Assembly (NCBI GenBank): GCA_044238845.1
Contig: JBIICN010000016.1
Coordinates: 7,316 to 71,315, forward strand
Reading direction: 5' to 3'
Source of the DNA: UBA4416 sp044238845
Lineage (GTDB): Bacteria; Bacteroidota; Bacteroidia; B-17B0; Aurantibacillaceae
DNA: 64,000 nt
Positions 37,301 through 45,044 of the stretch are shown here, piece by piece. Numbering within the stretch: position 1 is the first letter of the stretch; the number at the start of each line of letters is the position of its first letter. The notes beneath the pieces were generated by a model, which saw nothing but the letters and a program-made list of their open reading frames with translations, made no database searches and was not told the origin of the DNA. The position numbers and the translations under genes are program-made.

Positions 37301-38306
37301 GGAAAGTATGTATTAAAGAGGAGAAGTTTTGATTTGTTTTTAATAACTCATATGGATATCCATTCCCTTGAATTTGACAAGTGAAAAATATTGTATCCTT
37401 CATAATTGCAAGCTTATCAAAATAACGAGTTGGTATTGTAGAAGCACAGCCTGTATTCCAAATATATACACTAGGATTAAAATAATTTATTGCATTTCCA
37501 TTTATTGTATCTAATGTAACTAAACCAGTTGTTGTAACTCCTCCGATAGCCGTATATTCTCCAACTGCATAAATTTTATTATTAAATAATTTAAAATCAG
37601 AAGTAAATCCACCGCCAAGCGGGTTTGGATCCCATGAAATTAATGCGCCTGATGATTTGGATATTTTTGCTAATCCAGATCTAACAATAGAATTTACTTG
37701 AGTAAAATAACCTCTCAAATAAATAGAATTATTTACAATTATAAAATCTTCTACTGATGATCCCAAAACATTTGGGGCTATACTGGAAATCAAAACACCA
37801 GATTGGTCAACAGCACCAAAATTACTTCTGGCAACGCTATTTATTGATGAAAAACCGCCAGCAATGAATATATTAGATCCATCTGTTTTAATAGTGTTCA
37901 CAGAACCTCCAATAATAGGATGCCATGTTTTTAAACTATTAGTTGTAAAAACGACACACGCAATGCTATTTCTTGCTTGCCCACTTACTGTAGAAAAACT
38001 TCCAGAAAAGTAAACGTCATTTCCTATTGTAGTAATTGATTTTACCCATAAATTAAACCCAGAGGCTATATTTGGATTAAATTGAAGTAGGGCGCCAGTT
38101 GAAGCATCAAAGCAAGCAATATAGTTTCTAGATGCTAATCCGTCAATTTGAGTAAATTTTCCTCCAACATAAGTTCTGTTATTTATCGTATCTTCATAAG
38201 TACACAATATTTCGCCATTAAAATCATGGCTATATACATTAGTCAGGTCTCCTTGAGAAAAGCCTTTTAAATAACAAAGTATAAAAATGAATAATATTCT
38301 ATGCAT
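34374..38306 (-). CDS. Giant T9SS adhesin with Ig-like/PKD-type repeats
   Basis: The chosen ATG at 38306 gives the signal MHRILFIFILCYLKGFSQ. An ATG 27 bp further upstream lies on the far side of a -7 box and would add nine residues before the signal. The N-terminal third has beta-propeller-like repeats, with recurring GNDVYFSGSFSTVSG-type motifs. Residues about 500-1130 contain seven or so tandem modules each with a TIKP or DTIKP-like seam and paired cysteines. The end contains SVTLYPNPNSGQFNLEV and PGSYILKVV, a T9SS type A sorting domain. At about 1310 residues it heads the exported cluster and probably coats the cell surface. Confidence 0.8.
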   Translation of the reverse strand: MHRILFIFILCYLKGFSQGDLTNVYSHDFNGEILCTYEDTINNRTYVGGKFTQIDGLASRNYIACFDASTGALLQFNPNIASGFNLWVKSITTIGNDVYFSGSFSTVSGQARNSIACVVFTTNSLKTWHPIIGGSVNTIKTDGSNIFIAGGFSSINSVARSNFGAVDQSGVLISSIAPNVLGSSVEDFIIVNNSIYLRGYFTQVNSIVRSGLAKISKSSGALISWDPNPLGGGFTSDFKLFNNKIYAVGEYTAIGGVTTTGLVTLDTINGNAINYFNPSVYIWNTGCASTIPTRYFDKLAIMKDTIFFTCQIQGNGYPYELLKTNQNFSSLIHTFPLCFAISGTYIFPDFYSSPGPYEFPIGFSISNNVLNASIATRSCSACGGNYTGYDGAAFWKLKSYCLRPKLPVSFATSTATLCAGTKNVSYSIPFTNYVDSYLWTYSGTGATITQNNNSVSIDFSNSATSGTLSVQLISNCNSAVRKVTTPITVHPLPSVNAGRDTVLNCSNNRVATINGAASGNNNEWTGPSFYSQNLSETLVNKPQGNYVLSSTITATGCSWRDTAYVTVDTIKPNLVMPVITNTRLCCSNPSVNLNASSSTAGVIYTWANSNGFTSNNPVIISTTSPTVPVNNMTYSLEVTNPSNGCKSSNNITLLLDTVHPTFGLGVSTVGAKISCISTSASINGISSVSKAKLYWNGSGLPINSSNPTTVTIPNTYTLMASDTVNGCKSYFNYTVLADTAKPIINPLPSNKYLTCDTNQVTLNATSPSVNTTFTWTPPIGATLPNPSFVTNAGSYTLNAVDVTNGCSRSRNMTVIVDTIKPTITTNVDSVQLSCSILSYSLNANSTSSPVTINWTGTGGYTSSNPATITNQGFYTTTIKNTFNGCMINKIIKVSIDSTKPYIVPFANNFQVNCSYPSTILNGSTIPANKYVLSWDGVSGFNSVNPATVFTPGTYTFTALDTITGCQSIKYVNLNYQPNLVINAGNDTTICFGSSANLNASPIGGTPNFNYTWSNGGNSNSTIVTPNDTTSYIVTISDNAGCIGKDTVIVIVPAPIQDSSKTFLPCDPNSPFGQIQMYPYGGIPPYQFAVGSGSFQTSNVFPNLVLDTYTINIKDNLGCAKSSTVTIDNSSLRPEPNFLITTNMFKTDTFVVVDISNPRPDSVQWSFPPTCTIINNSNPFSPIIVNSDTGTFVINLKAFFGTCEMIKTKSVHIGSIDTTLANSFNNNGIESVTLYPNPNSGQFNLEVKLYKKQTFAILIYDASGIEKYRQTITESLYFNQLINMSPATPGSYILKVVAEYDAKQKPFIISQ

Positions 38307-38311
38307 AACTG

Positions 38312-38319
38312 CAAATGTA
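38312..38319 (-). promoter_or_regulatory. -7 promoter box of the exported cluster
   Basis: On the minus strand the box reads TACATTTG, a perfect match to the Bacteroidota -7 consensus TAnnTTTG. It ends 6 bp before the preferred ATG at 38306, predicting a leaderless or nearly leaderless transcript. Confidence 0.55.
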
Positions 38320-38515
38320 GATAAATTTCGCATTCTGATAGGTAAAATAGCTTCATTTATCGATATTTTTTTTTAATAAAAATTCATCGATAAATTTCAG
38401 TCATTAATAGCAAACAATCAATACTTTAAGAAATATTTAGTAATATTTACAGTACATTAAGTTGATTTTTTACAGTTTAAATTTCTTGAAATGTTTTATC
38501 AATGTGTTTTGTGAA

Positions 38516-38644
38516 GGAGTATTTTAATGTAAATTATTTATCAAATCTACTTATGTTCAATTGAACATAAGTTAGTTAACTCTTATTTGCTTGTATTACT
38601 CCATTCCTTGACGAGAAACATCTAATGAGGAGTGTTTTAATGTA
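38516..38644. repeat. 16-bp direct repeats flanking a palindrome
   Basis: GGAGTATTTTAATGTA (38516-38531) and GGAGTGTTTTAATGTA (38629-38644) differ at one base and are 113 bp apart. They bracket a perfect 24-bp palindrome at 38549-38572. The rest of the gap 38334-38786 is AT-rich; an apparent small frame at 38625-38861 overlaps a terminator and a real gene and is not supported. Confidence 0.45.
38549..38572. repeat. Perfect 24-bp palindrome
   Basis: ACTTATGTTCAA is followed directly by its exact reverse complement with no spacer. The chance of a 24-bp perfect palindrome here is low. It could be a dimer binding site, a recombination core or part of an origin. It lies in the gap upstream of the exported cluster and of the gene at 38787. 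Confidence 0.6.
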
Positions 38645-38734
38645 TTATGTGTATGTAATTATGGGTTTCAATAATTTAATGCTCCTGAGGGATCCAGAAG
38701 AGATTGGAATTTTTACGATCATTTTAGAAAATGA

Positions 38735-38764
38735 AAAGGGGGATTCCAATCGGAATCCCCCTTT
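38735..38764. terminator. Rho-independent terminator
   Basis: AAAGGGGGATTCC and GGAATCCCCCTTT form a perfect 13-bp stem around AATC. It lies directly beyond the 3' end of the minus-strand gene ending at 38787. Confidence 0.85.
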
Positions 38765-38786
38765 GTCATGGCAACAACAAAAAAAA

Positions 38787-39428
38787 TTATTTGATTTTAT
38801 AACCCAACTTTTTGGCTATGTCAAGGAGGATTTCAATCCTGTCTGGGGTCCATTGATTTGAGCAAGCTATAACACAATCACGCACTTTAATTTCCTCATC
38901 AGGTTTGATAAGGAATCGTAATCTGTCTTTTGAAATTTCCTTAGCTTCTTCAATCTTGCGAATCATTCCATACGGTTTTACGATTTCATCTGGAAATATT
39001 TCTAACAATCCTTTTAATCCTGTTCGCTTATCCTTAACGTATTGGGATACAATTGCATGAGCTAATCTGGTCTTGTTATACTCATTTCCATTGAATTTGT
39101 AAGTTGTTAAATCACGGCCAGTTTTCTGTTTTGGTTTTTCTTTTATCTCTTTCTCAATTGGCTCTTTCACTTTAACTTTCTCCGTTTTTACTTTTGGTGT
39201 ATCAACCGGTTCGAGGTTTAATTTGTCGGCATCAATCAGTGTATATGATTTTTTGTTATCAGTGTCATTCATTTGTACTGAGCCATTTTTTATGAGTTTA
39301 CTCATGATGCCATAAATTTGCACAAATGCAATCTTTCCTTTGCTTTGATAGTTAATTTCATGTGCTTTAACGGTTGTTTGTTCTTTAAGTGATTTGATGA
39401 TGATTTCTTTTGCTTCTTCTGTTTTCAT
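38787..39428 (-). CDS. Winged-helix-like protein of unknown function
   Basis: Not a recognised family. The first 70 residues (EEAKEIIIKSLKEQTTVKAH, GKIAFVQIYGIMSKLIKNGS) look like a winged-helix DNA-binding domain. A lysine/glutamate-rich linker follows (residues 75-105). The C-terminal 105 residues are helical (YNKTRLAHAIVSQYVKDKR, GLKGLLEIFPDEIVK). Total length is 213 residues, with no signal peptide. It stands alone with its own terminator. It is probably an element-encoded regulator or adaptor. Confidence 0.65.
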   Translation of the reverse strand: MKTEEAKEIIIKSLKEQTTVKAHEINYQSKGKIAFVQIYGIMSKLIKNGSVQMNDTDNKKSYTLIDADKLNLEPVDTPKVKTEKVKVKEPIEKEIKEKPKQKTGRDLTTYKFNGNEYNKTRLAHAIVSQYVKDKRTGLKGLLEIFPDEIVKPYGMIRKIEEAKEISKDRLRFLIKPDEEIKVRDCVIACSNQWTPDRIEILLDIAKKLGYKIK

Positions 39429-39591
39429 AAGTATAAGGTTTAAAAGTTATGCTAGTTTAGAAGATTTTAATTATACTACTACAGTCAAACTCCTTGTATT
39501 TTCAGGTGTTTTCACTGGATTTATGCATGCGTTTGGAAACCAAGCGTTTAAGCAAAAAGAAGTTTCTAACGGTATAGTACTGAGATAAAAA

Positions 39592-40212
39592 CTATTTGGT
39601 TCTAAACGCTAAAAGGAGTGTAGTACCTCTTAAAACAAAATACGTATCATAACCTTCATCTACCGATTTATGCCTGTAAAACTTATTTGAAGTATCATAA
39701 ACATTGACGTATTGAGTTTTTAAATCTTCATATACCAAGTAGGATTCATATTCAACTTTTGTAATCCTTGTCGAATCATGCATTATTTTTTTTCGGTGAA
39801 TACAAAACTGATTATTCATAACAGCAAATAAATCGCCATAGCTTGTTAGCGAAATAGGTACATTGTATTCTCCATTACTTTTCAGTTTCTCGTAATTTAA
39901 TTTTTGTATCAATTTATAACTATTGGCGTTTAGTTTGCCGTTTTTATCTAAAACAGAATCATTAAAATAAAATTGTTCGTAATATTTTATGCGTTTTACT
40001 GATGTAAAAAGTTTTGTAGCTACTACATCAATTGTTTCTGAAGGTAAATGATTTGATAAAAGAAGCTCAATACATTCGATAATTGTATTATGTTCGTTTC
40101 TGAAGATAAGATTCGTGTCGAAGAGTATGATTCCATCTTGTTTAAATATTTCAAAGTGAAATAGATTGCGTCCATTAAGGTCGCTAACCATCCATGATTT
40201 AATAATTTCCAT
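39592..40212 (-). CDS. Protein of unknown function
   Basis: This 206-residue soluble protein has no family that I recognise and no signal or membrane segment. It is rich in lysine, tyrosine and asparagine. It begins MEIIKSWMVSDLNGRNLFHF and ends in a strand-like FVLRGTTLLLAFRTK. It is a single gene in the island between a short hairpin-containing gap and a divergent small membrane-protein gene. Codon use is similar to the surroundings. Confidence 0.55.
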   Translation of the reverse strand: MEIIKSWMVSDLNGRNLFHFEIFKQDGIILFDTNLIFRNEHNTIIECIELLLSNHLPSETIDVVATKLFTSVKRIKYYEQFYFNDSVLDKNGKLNANSYKLIQKLNYEKLKSNGEYNVPISLTSYGDLFAVMNNQFCIHRKKIMHDSTRITKVEYESYLVYEDLKTQYVNVYDTSNKFYRHKSVDEGYDTYFVLRGTTLLLAFRTK

Positions 40213-40326
40213 AGTTTGAGTATAGCAGATATTGGTAAATAAACTGTTGTTTCAAACGCTAAAAACTCCCTAATATCAAAGGATTTGGCTAAATTCAGGC
40301 AAATAATTTGCTATAAAGTGTAAAAA

Positions 40327-40581
40327 ATGGAGATTAATAATGATAAAGAAATGATTGGGGTATTAATAAAATTAAAACGTTCAGCTCTTGTCAAATGTAG
40401 AACTTTATCGCTTCTTTATTTTTTAACATCGATGCTCCTTTTTCTTGTATTTCCTGAAATTCATCAGTATTGCTTACTAACTATTATTACGATTTTGATT
40501 AATACAGGATTACTGTTTGATTGCATCGTTAAAGAAATCAGGCTTTACAGACTTAAAGAAAAACTAATTTTATTTAATTAA
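40327..40581 (+). CDS. Small two-helix membrane protein
   Basis: This 84-residue product has two hydrophobic segments (TLSLLYFLTSMLLFLVFP and CLLTIITILINTGLLFDCI) flanked by lysine-rich ends. The first 18 residues are charged. No family is recognised and no partner is obvious. It is divergent from the 206-residue gene. Small membrane proteins of this kind are common on mobile elements. Confidence that it is expressed is moderate. Confidence 0.5.
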   Translation: MEINNDKEMIGVLIKLKRSALVKCRTLSLLYFLTSMLLFLVFPEIHQYCLLTIITILINTGLLFDCIVKEIRLYRLKEKLILFN

Positions 40582-40897
40582 CTTCAGATAAAATAAACAG
40601 AAGTCATATTTATTTCCAATAAGTACCAAACATAAAATTACTCCTCTTATATAAGTAAGTGAATCAATACTTATATAATATGTTTTTTACATACTTTTTC
40701 CAAAACAGCTTATTTACAGCTATTAATGCGCTAAGCATCTATTTCAAAGCCGACCGTTGTCTTTTAGTTTTCTTAAAATCCTCAATTATATAAATTCCTG
40801 AGGATATTCAAAAATCACTTTTATTCTGTTGTAAGAATCATAAAGTGCAAATTTTTGAAATTGATTTATTATTCAAATAATTATAAAAATCAAACTT
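40582..40897. other. Gap without a supported gene
   Basis: These 316 bp are AT-rich. CTTATATAA occurs twice about 26 bp apart near 40650-40680. A weak inverted repeat with 7-bp arms (ATCCTCA ... TGAGGAT) lies at about 40778-40805. No tRNA or obvious ORF is seen. The region could hold an origin or promoter for the element core genes, but nothing decides this. Confidence 0.3.
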
Positions 40898-41125
40898 ATG
40901 AAGGGGATTATAAAAATAAAAATAGTGTTAGTTAAAATAGCTGTAAGTGCTGTTAATACTATGTTAAAGGAGTTTTTTACACATGTATACAAGTATACGC
41001 TTACAGTTTTCAAAACTTGTACTACTATATCAAATAGTGGTACTAAAAAAATAAATAAAAATATTTTTCTTAACCTATTAAAACGATTTTACAAAAATAA
41101 ATTTATCCGATTCGATTCCAGCTAA
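40898..41125 (+). CDS. Doubtful small basic protein
   Basis: A 75-residue frame rich in lysine, isoleucine and threonine begins MKGIIKIKIVLVKIAVSAVN. It lacks a recognisable domain and may be a chance frame in AT-rich DNA. It does lie in the right orientation ahead of the ParB-like gene, 80 bp upstream. I list it only for completeness. Confidence 0.25.
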   Translation: MKGIIKIKIVLVKIAVSAVNTMLKEFFTHVYKYTLTVFKTCTTISNSGTKKINKNIFLNLLKRFYKNKFIRFDSS

Positions 41126-41205
41126 GTTCTAATTTACATCAACTGTCAATTAGCCCAAAAAGTAAAAGTTAAAAAATCAACAACAAATTTTAAAAAAAAT
41201 AGCAT

Positions 41206-41943
41206 ATGGAAAATACAAGTAAAATAGAAGTGAAAAATATTACAGAGGTTTTTAATCATCCAATTAATGACCAGATATATACTGATTCAAGTAGTGTGGA
41301 AGATTTGAAAGAATCGATTAGGATGCATGGACAACTAACTCCTATAACTATAAATTCTAACGGTGAAACTATCAGTGGTAACAGAAGATTAAAGGCAATG
41401 ATAGAGCTAGGTTTAAAAGAAGTTAGTGTAATTGTTAAAGATTATCCAACTAAAGAGGATGAGGTAATGGCTGTAATAGCATTTAATAATCAGAGAAGAA
41501 AAACTGTATTTGAAATGCAGAATGAAATTACTTTTTATAGACAAATGTTGGGTAATCGCCAAGGTCAAAGAACCGATTTATTGTCTGACAATGCAGATGC
41601 CTTATCTACCAGAAAGCAAATTTCAATAGCGCTCGGTATTTCAGAAGGTAATGTACAAAAATTGGAATTTATTGGTAAAAATGCTCAACACTTAATTCCA
41701 TTTATTAATTCTGGTGAATATAGTATACATGGGGCATATCAAGAAGCAAGTAAACTCGTTAAAGCTGCTACACCAAAATCGAAAAGTCCTGAAACTCAAA
41801 TAAAAGCTGAGAATAAAGAGACTTTAAAAACTGCGCCAAAATCAGATTTAACTAAAGAGGTTGCTATTACTGATGAAAATTTCATTGGTCATCAAATTCA
41901 CACCTGCATCAATTGTGGGCATCAAACTATTATCCAAAAATAA
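41206..41943 (+). CDS. ParB/Spo0J-like domain protein
   Basis: The 245-residue protein has a ParB N-terminal-type domain: QIYTDSSSVEDLKESIRMHG, LTPITINSNGETISGNRRLK (the GNRR/ERR-type motif) and AMIELGLKEVSVIV. A helix-turn-helix-like region follows (RKQISIALGISEGNVQKLEF). The C-terminus carries a possible zinc knuckle in HTCINCGHQ. On mobile elements such proteins act in partitioning, replication or regulation of modification. It sits 4 bp before a cytosine methyltransferase gene, the same pairing seen on many phages and elements. Confidence 0.82.
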   Translation: MENTSKIEVKNITEVFNHPINDQIYTDSSSVEDLKESIRMHGQLTPITINSNGETISGNRRLKAMIELGLKEVSVIVKDYPTKEDEVMAVIAFNNQRRKTVFEMQNEITFYRQMLGNRQGQRTDLLSDNADALSTRKQISIALGISEGNVQKLEFIGKNAQHLIPFINSGEYSIHGAYQEASKLVKAATPKSKSPETQIKAENKETLKTAPKSDLTKEVAITDENFIGHQIHTCINCGHQTIIQK

Positions 41944-41947
41944 AATT

Positions 41948-43036
41948 ATGACTAATCAACATTTTAAATTTAGCAATCCATCAGTATTGATGGGAAATTC
42001 TTTCAGAGGAAATACCTCTGAAAGAAAACCTCTTTTAGTGTCTTTGTTTGCGGGAACCGGAGGCTCAAGCGTCGGTTATCGTTTAGCGGGTTATAAAGAG
42101 TTACTAGCTGTTGAACTTGATAAACATGCTGTTGAATGTTTTTCACTTAATTTTCCTGATGTACCAATAGAACCATGGAACATAACCAAAATCAGTGGCA
42201 AGGATATTTTAAACAGAATTGGTTTAAAAGCAGGAGAGTTAGATTTTTTAGATGCCAGTCCACCTTGCCAAGCACTATCAAGGGCAAACACCAAAGCAAA
42301 AATTGATGACCCTAAAAATGATTTGTTCCTAAAAACTATTCGCTTAATTGCTGAAGTTCAACCAAAATGTTTTTTGATAGAAAATGTTTTAGGTTTATTA
42401 ATGGGTAAAAACAAAGTTTTTTTTAATAAGGTTAAGAAGCTACTAAAAAAACTTAATTACACTTGGAAATATACCGTAGCTAAAGCTGAACACTATGGAG
42501 TACCTCAAGCAAGGCGAAGAGTCATTATTGTTGGGGTTAGAAATGATGTAAAACATAAATTTGATAACCCACGATTCATACCTCTGCCAGATTTGTCTAA
42601 AGTTAATGAGATGAATTTAGATTATGTTTTTCCCGAAGTGGCTGCATTTTCACCAGGTCAATTTGCTGACAAAATACATTTAGCTAATAGACCAGTTTGC
42701 ACTATCACAAAAACAGCATCGTTATGGTTTTATACTAAAGAAGGAATACGTTATAGACCAGAAATTGAAAAAATATTAAAGTTAATGTCTTTTCCAGATG
42801 ACTTTAAACTCATTGGTTCATTTTTGAATAAATGGGGTAGATTAGGGAATGCAGTTCCACCAAATTTAACCAAGGAATTTGCAGAAAATATCAAAAATGA
42901 ATTTCTTAATGATGAAATTCTTAGTTTATCTGATTCTGTCCATAACATCAATTTGTGTTCGGATATATCAAATTTGTATAGTTCACTTGGTTTATGTGAA
43001 TTCAAATTCACGGATATTAAAAGAATGATGGCGTAA
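41948..43036 (+). CDS. DNA (cytosine-5) methyltransferase
   Basis: Classic C5 methyltransferase motifs are present in order. They are FAGTGGSSVGYRLAG (motif I, SAM binding), the catalytic PC in DASPPCQALSR (motif IV), ENVLG (motif VI), QARRRVIIVGVR (motif VIII) and WGRLGNAVPP (motif X). The ATG at 41948 is chosen because it follows the ParB-like stop by 4 bp and begins just before motif I; a longer frame starting inside the ParB gene is unlikely. At 362 residues it is a normal size. No cognate restriction endonuclease is adjacent, so it is a solitary modification enzyme. Confidence 0.92.
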   Translation: MTNQHFKFSNPSVLMGNSFRGNTSERKPLLVSLFAGTGGSSVGYRLAGYKELLAVELDKHAVECFSLNFPDVPIEPWNITKISGKDILNRIGLKAGELDFLDASPPCQALSRANTKAKIDDPKNDLFLKTIRLIAEVQPKCFLIENVLGLLMGKNKVFFNKVKKLLKKLNYTWKYTVAKAEHYGVPQARRRVIIVGVRNDVKHKFDNPRFIPLPDLSKVNEMNLDYVFPEVAAFSPGQFADKIHLANRPVCTITKTASLWFYTKEGIRYRPEIEKILKLMSFPDDFKLIGSFLNKWGRLGNAVPPNLTKEFAENIKNEFLNDEILSLSDSVHNINLCSDISNLYSSLGLCEFKFTDIKRMMA

Positions 43037-43199
43037 AATCAGAGAATGGAGTAACTGAATTTTAATCTAAATACAATTCGTTTACTTTTTTGTCAAACAT
43101 CAAATAATCATTTATAACAGTTTTAAATAAAATAAATGCCAACCATCAATAGGGGGGGCTTATAACATATATAATGTCGCGTCTTTTTAAAAAATAATT

Positions 43200-44624
43200 A
43201 TGAATATAGTTTCAGATGATTTAAAAGTTATGATTCCATTTAGTTTTCCCGATATAGATTTATTGGTAGTGGGAACTAAATTGAAACCTGATAAGGTAAG
43301 AATATTATTACATCAGATGTATATCTCCAGATTACGTTTGATTGGAATTAAAAAAAAGGAATTGAGTTTCAGAACAAATCGTGCATATAAAGAAGGGTAT
43401 GTACCGTTAAATGCTAATCATCTAAAATCATTACTTGGTGATAGATACAAATTGTATATTGAATTTCTTTGCTACAAAGAACTTTTATTTAAAAGAAAAT
43501 CATTCTTTAGCGATGCTACTTATCGACCTGGTGAAATGTCTATCCAGTTCATGTTTAATCCAAAGCTAATGAATTCAAACAGAAGTTTAAGGAATTTTCG
43601 AAAAGAATCCATTTCAGATAAAACAACAATAAAATCTATAAGAAGAGAACTAGCTAAACGCAAATTAAGTAACAGAATTTCTAAGCGTTCAGTTGAACCA
43701 AACGGGGTGCATTTAGAACTTCTAAAAATGGAGAAGAGTATTAAGTTTTATTCAAATGCTGCTGAGGCATGGGCTATTAAATATTTAGAAACAAATCCAT
43801 CTATTTTAAATATAGAGGATAAAATTCGAAATGATTTAGATCAAATTGAATCTGTAAATGAGGGTTTTTTTAGTTTTAAAATTGACTGTTTTGGAGAGCG
43901 AATACATACGCCAATTAAAACAATCTCAAAAAGAATGAGGCCGTTTATGTATTTTGATAATTCTGAATGTGCAGATATAATCTCTATTGACATTTGTAAT
44001 TCACAATTATATTTTGCACATGCACTCTTAAATCCATCTATCGTTGATTTAATAATTCCAGAATTTTCGGTTATAAATAAGTTCATTTCAAAATTTGTTG
44101 AAGAAGAAGACATAAAGAGATTTATTGAGTTAACAACAAATGGCACAATATATAGTAGCTGGCAAGAAATAAGAGGATTAGAAACACGTAATCAGGCAAA
44201 GAATGAATTATTTCAAATACTTTTTTCAAAAAGTAAGTCCAGATTTTCTGGAAAAAAAGAGTTTCAATTCCTTTATCCAAGTGTTTGGAAATGTTTTGAA
44301 TTCATAAAGTCACTAACAGATAAAGAACTGGATTTTATCCCATTCACTTATGTAAATAAAAAGGGAAGATATAGTGATGATTTATTTCATAAAAATTTGA
44401 GTTGTGCACTTCAAAGACTTGAATCTAGGATATTTATTAAAATTATTTGTAAAGAACTTTTGAATAATGGTATTAAGCCTTTCATCACTATACATGATAG
44501 TATTTTAACGTTTTCAAATAATCAGTCTTTCGTTGAAACAATTATCAACGATAGTTTCATAAAATTAGGTACTAGCCCACCTAAATATAAAATCAAATCA
44601 AACAAGATTGCAGATTTAGAGTAA
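43200..44624 (+). CDS. Family-A polymerase-like protein (TV-Pol type candidate)
   Basis: The 474-residue protein shows polymerase palm motifs of superfamily A. Motif A is IISIDICNSQLYFAHAL with D264. A motif-B-like helix is RNQAKNELFQIL (R330, K334). Motif C is TIHDSILTF with H432-D433. This order and spacing match family-A DNA polymerases and T7-like RNA polymerases, in the short form described for transposon/virus polymerases. No 3'-5' exonuclease domain is present. It lies between the methyltransferase and the excisionase-integrase pair, pointing to a role in copying or priming the element. Whether it makes DNA or RNA cannot be read. Confidence 0.65.
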   Translation: MNIVSDDLKVMIPFSFPDIDLLVVGTKLKPDKVRILLHQMYISRLRLIGIKKKELSFRTNRAYKEGYVPLNANHLKSLLGDRYKLYIEFLCYKELLFKRKSFFSDATYRPGEMSIQFMFNPKLMNSNRSLRNFRKESISDKTTIKSIRRELAKRKLSNRISKRSVEPNGVHLELLKMEKSIKFYSNAAEAWAIKYLETNPSILNIEDKIRNDLDQIESVNEGFFSFKIDCFGERIHTPIKTISKRMRPFMYFDNSECADIISIDICNSQLYFAHALLNPSIVDLIIPEFSVINKFISKFVEEEDIKRFIELTTNGTIYSSWQEIRGLETRNQAKNELFQILFSKSKSRFSGKKEFQFLYPSVWKCFEFIKSLTDKELDFIPFTYVNKKGRYSDDLFHKNLSCALQRLESRIFIKIICKELLNNGIKPFITIHDSILTFSNNQSFVETIINDSFIKLGTSPPKYKIKSNKIADLE

Positions 44625-44691
44625 TGACTCCCAATTTTTTACTAATAATCATAAACACATAATTCCATTAAAAATTAAATATTAAACTCGT

Positions 44692-45042
44692 ATGGCTATA
44701 AACAACAAATTAATTGAAATTGGTGAACTGCTAGATATATTGGGGTATTCAGATGTTCGCTCAGTGCGTAAATTTTGCGAACAAAATAAAATACCACTTT
44801 TTAATCTAGGTAAAAAAACATACACAGTTACTGATTTTTTAGATATAGTAATTGCTAAACAACTAGGTAGAACTTATGATAATGCAGATGAAATTTTAAA
44901 AGCTATCAGTACAGATAATAAAGAGGAGCTTGCAAATTTGATTGACGCGCCTTTAGAAGAAAAAGTTAAAACAGATTTGAAAACTAAAAACAGAAACAGT
45001 AACGCCGCTAAAAAATTAATAGACAAACTAAACGCCGCTTAA
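44692..45042 (+). CDS. Small excisionase-like DNA-binding protein
   Basis: The 116-residue protein has a winged/MerR-like helix-turn-helix start (LIEIGELLDILGYSDVRSVR then KIPLFNLGKKTYTVTDFLD). This is the layout of excisionase/HTH_17 proteins that bind att DNA. A basic tail follows. Located 2 bp before the integrase gene, it is a good candidate recombination directionality factor. It could instead be a transcriptional regulator. Confidence 0.65.
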   Translation: MAINNKLIEIGELLDILGYSDVRSVRKFCEQNKIPLFNLGKKTYTVTDFLDIVIAKQLGRTYDNADEILKAISTDNKEELANLIDAPLEEKVKTDLKTKNRNSNAAKKLIDKLNAA

Positions 45043-45044
45043 TA

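Noticed and set aside
38625..38861. Small frame upstream of the exported cluster
   Set aside because: It runs across a strong terminator and into the opposite-strand gene at 38787; no protein features.
39394..39588. Small plus-strand frame
   Set aside because: It overlaps the start of the minus-strand gene and covers a hairpin-containing gap; no homology seen.
41861..41947. Upstream extension of the cytosine methyltransferase
   Set aside because: It lies inside the ParB-like gene; the ATG at 41948 fits the motif I position and spacing.
43150..43160. Run of seven G residues upstream of the polymerase-like gene
   Set aside because: A single homopolymer with no paired structure; not enough to suggest a quadruplex or a phase-variable switch.
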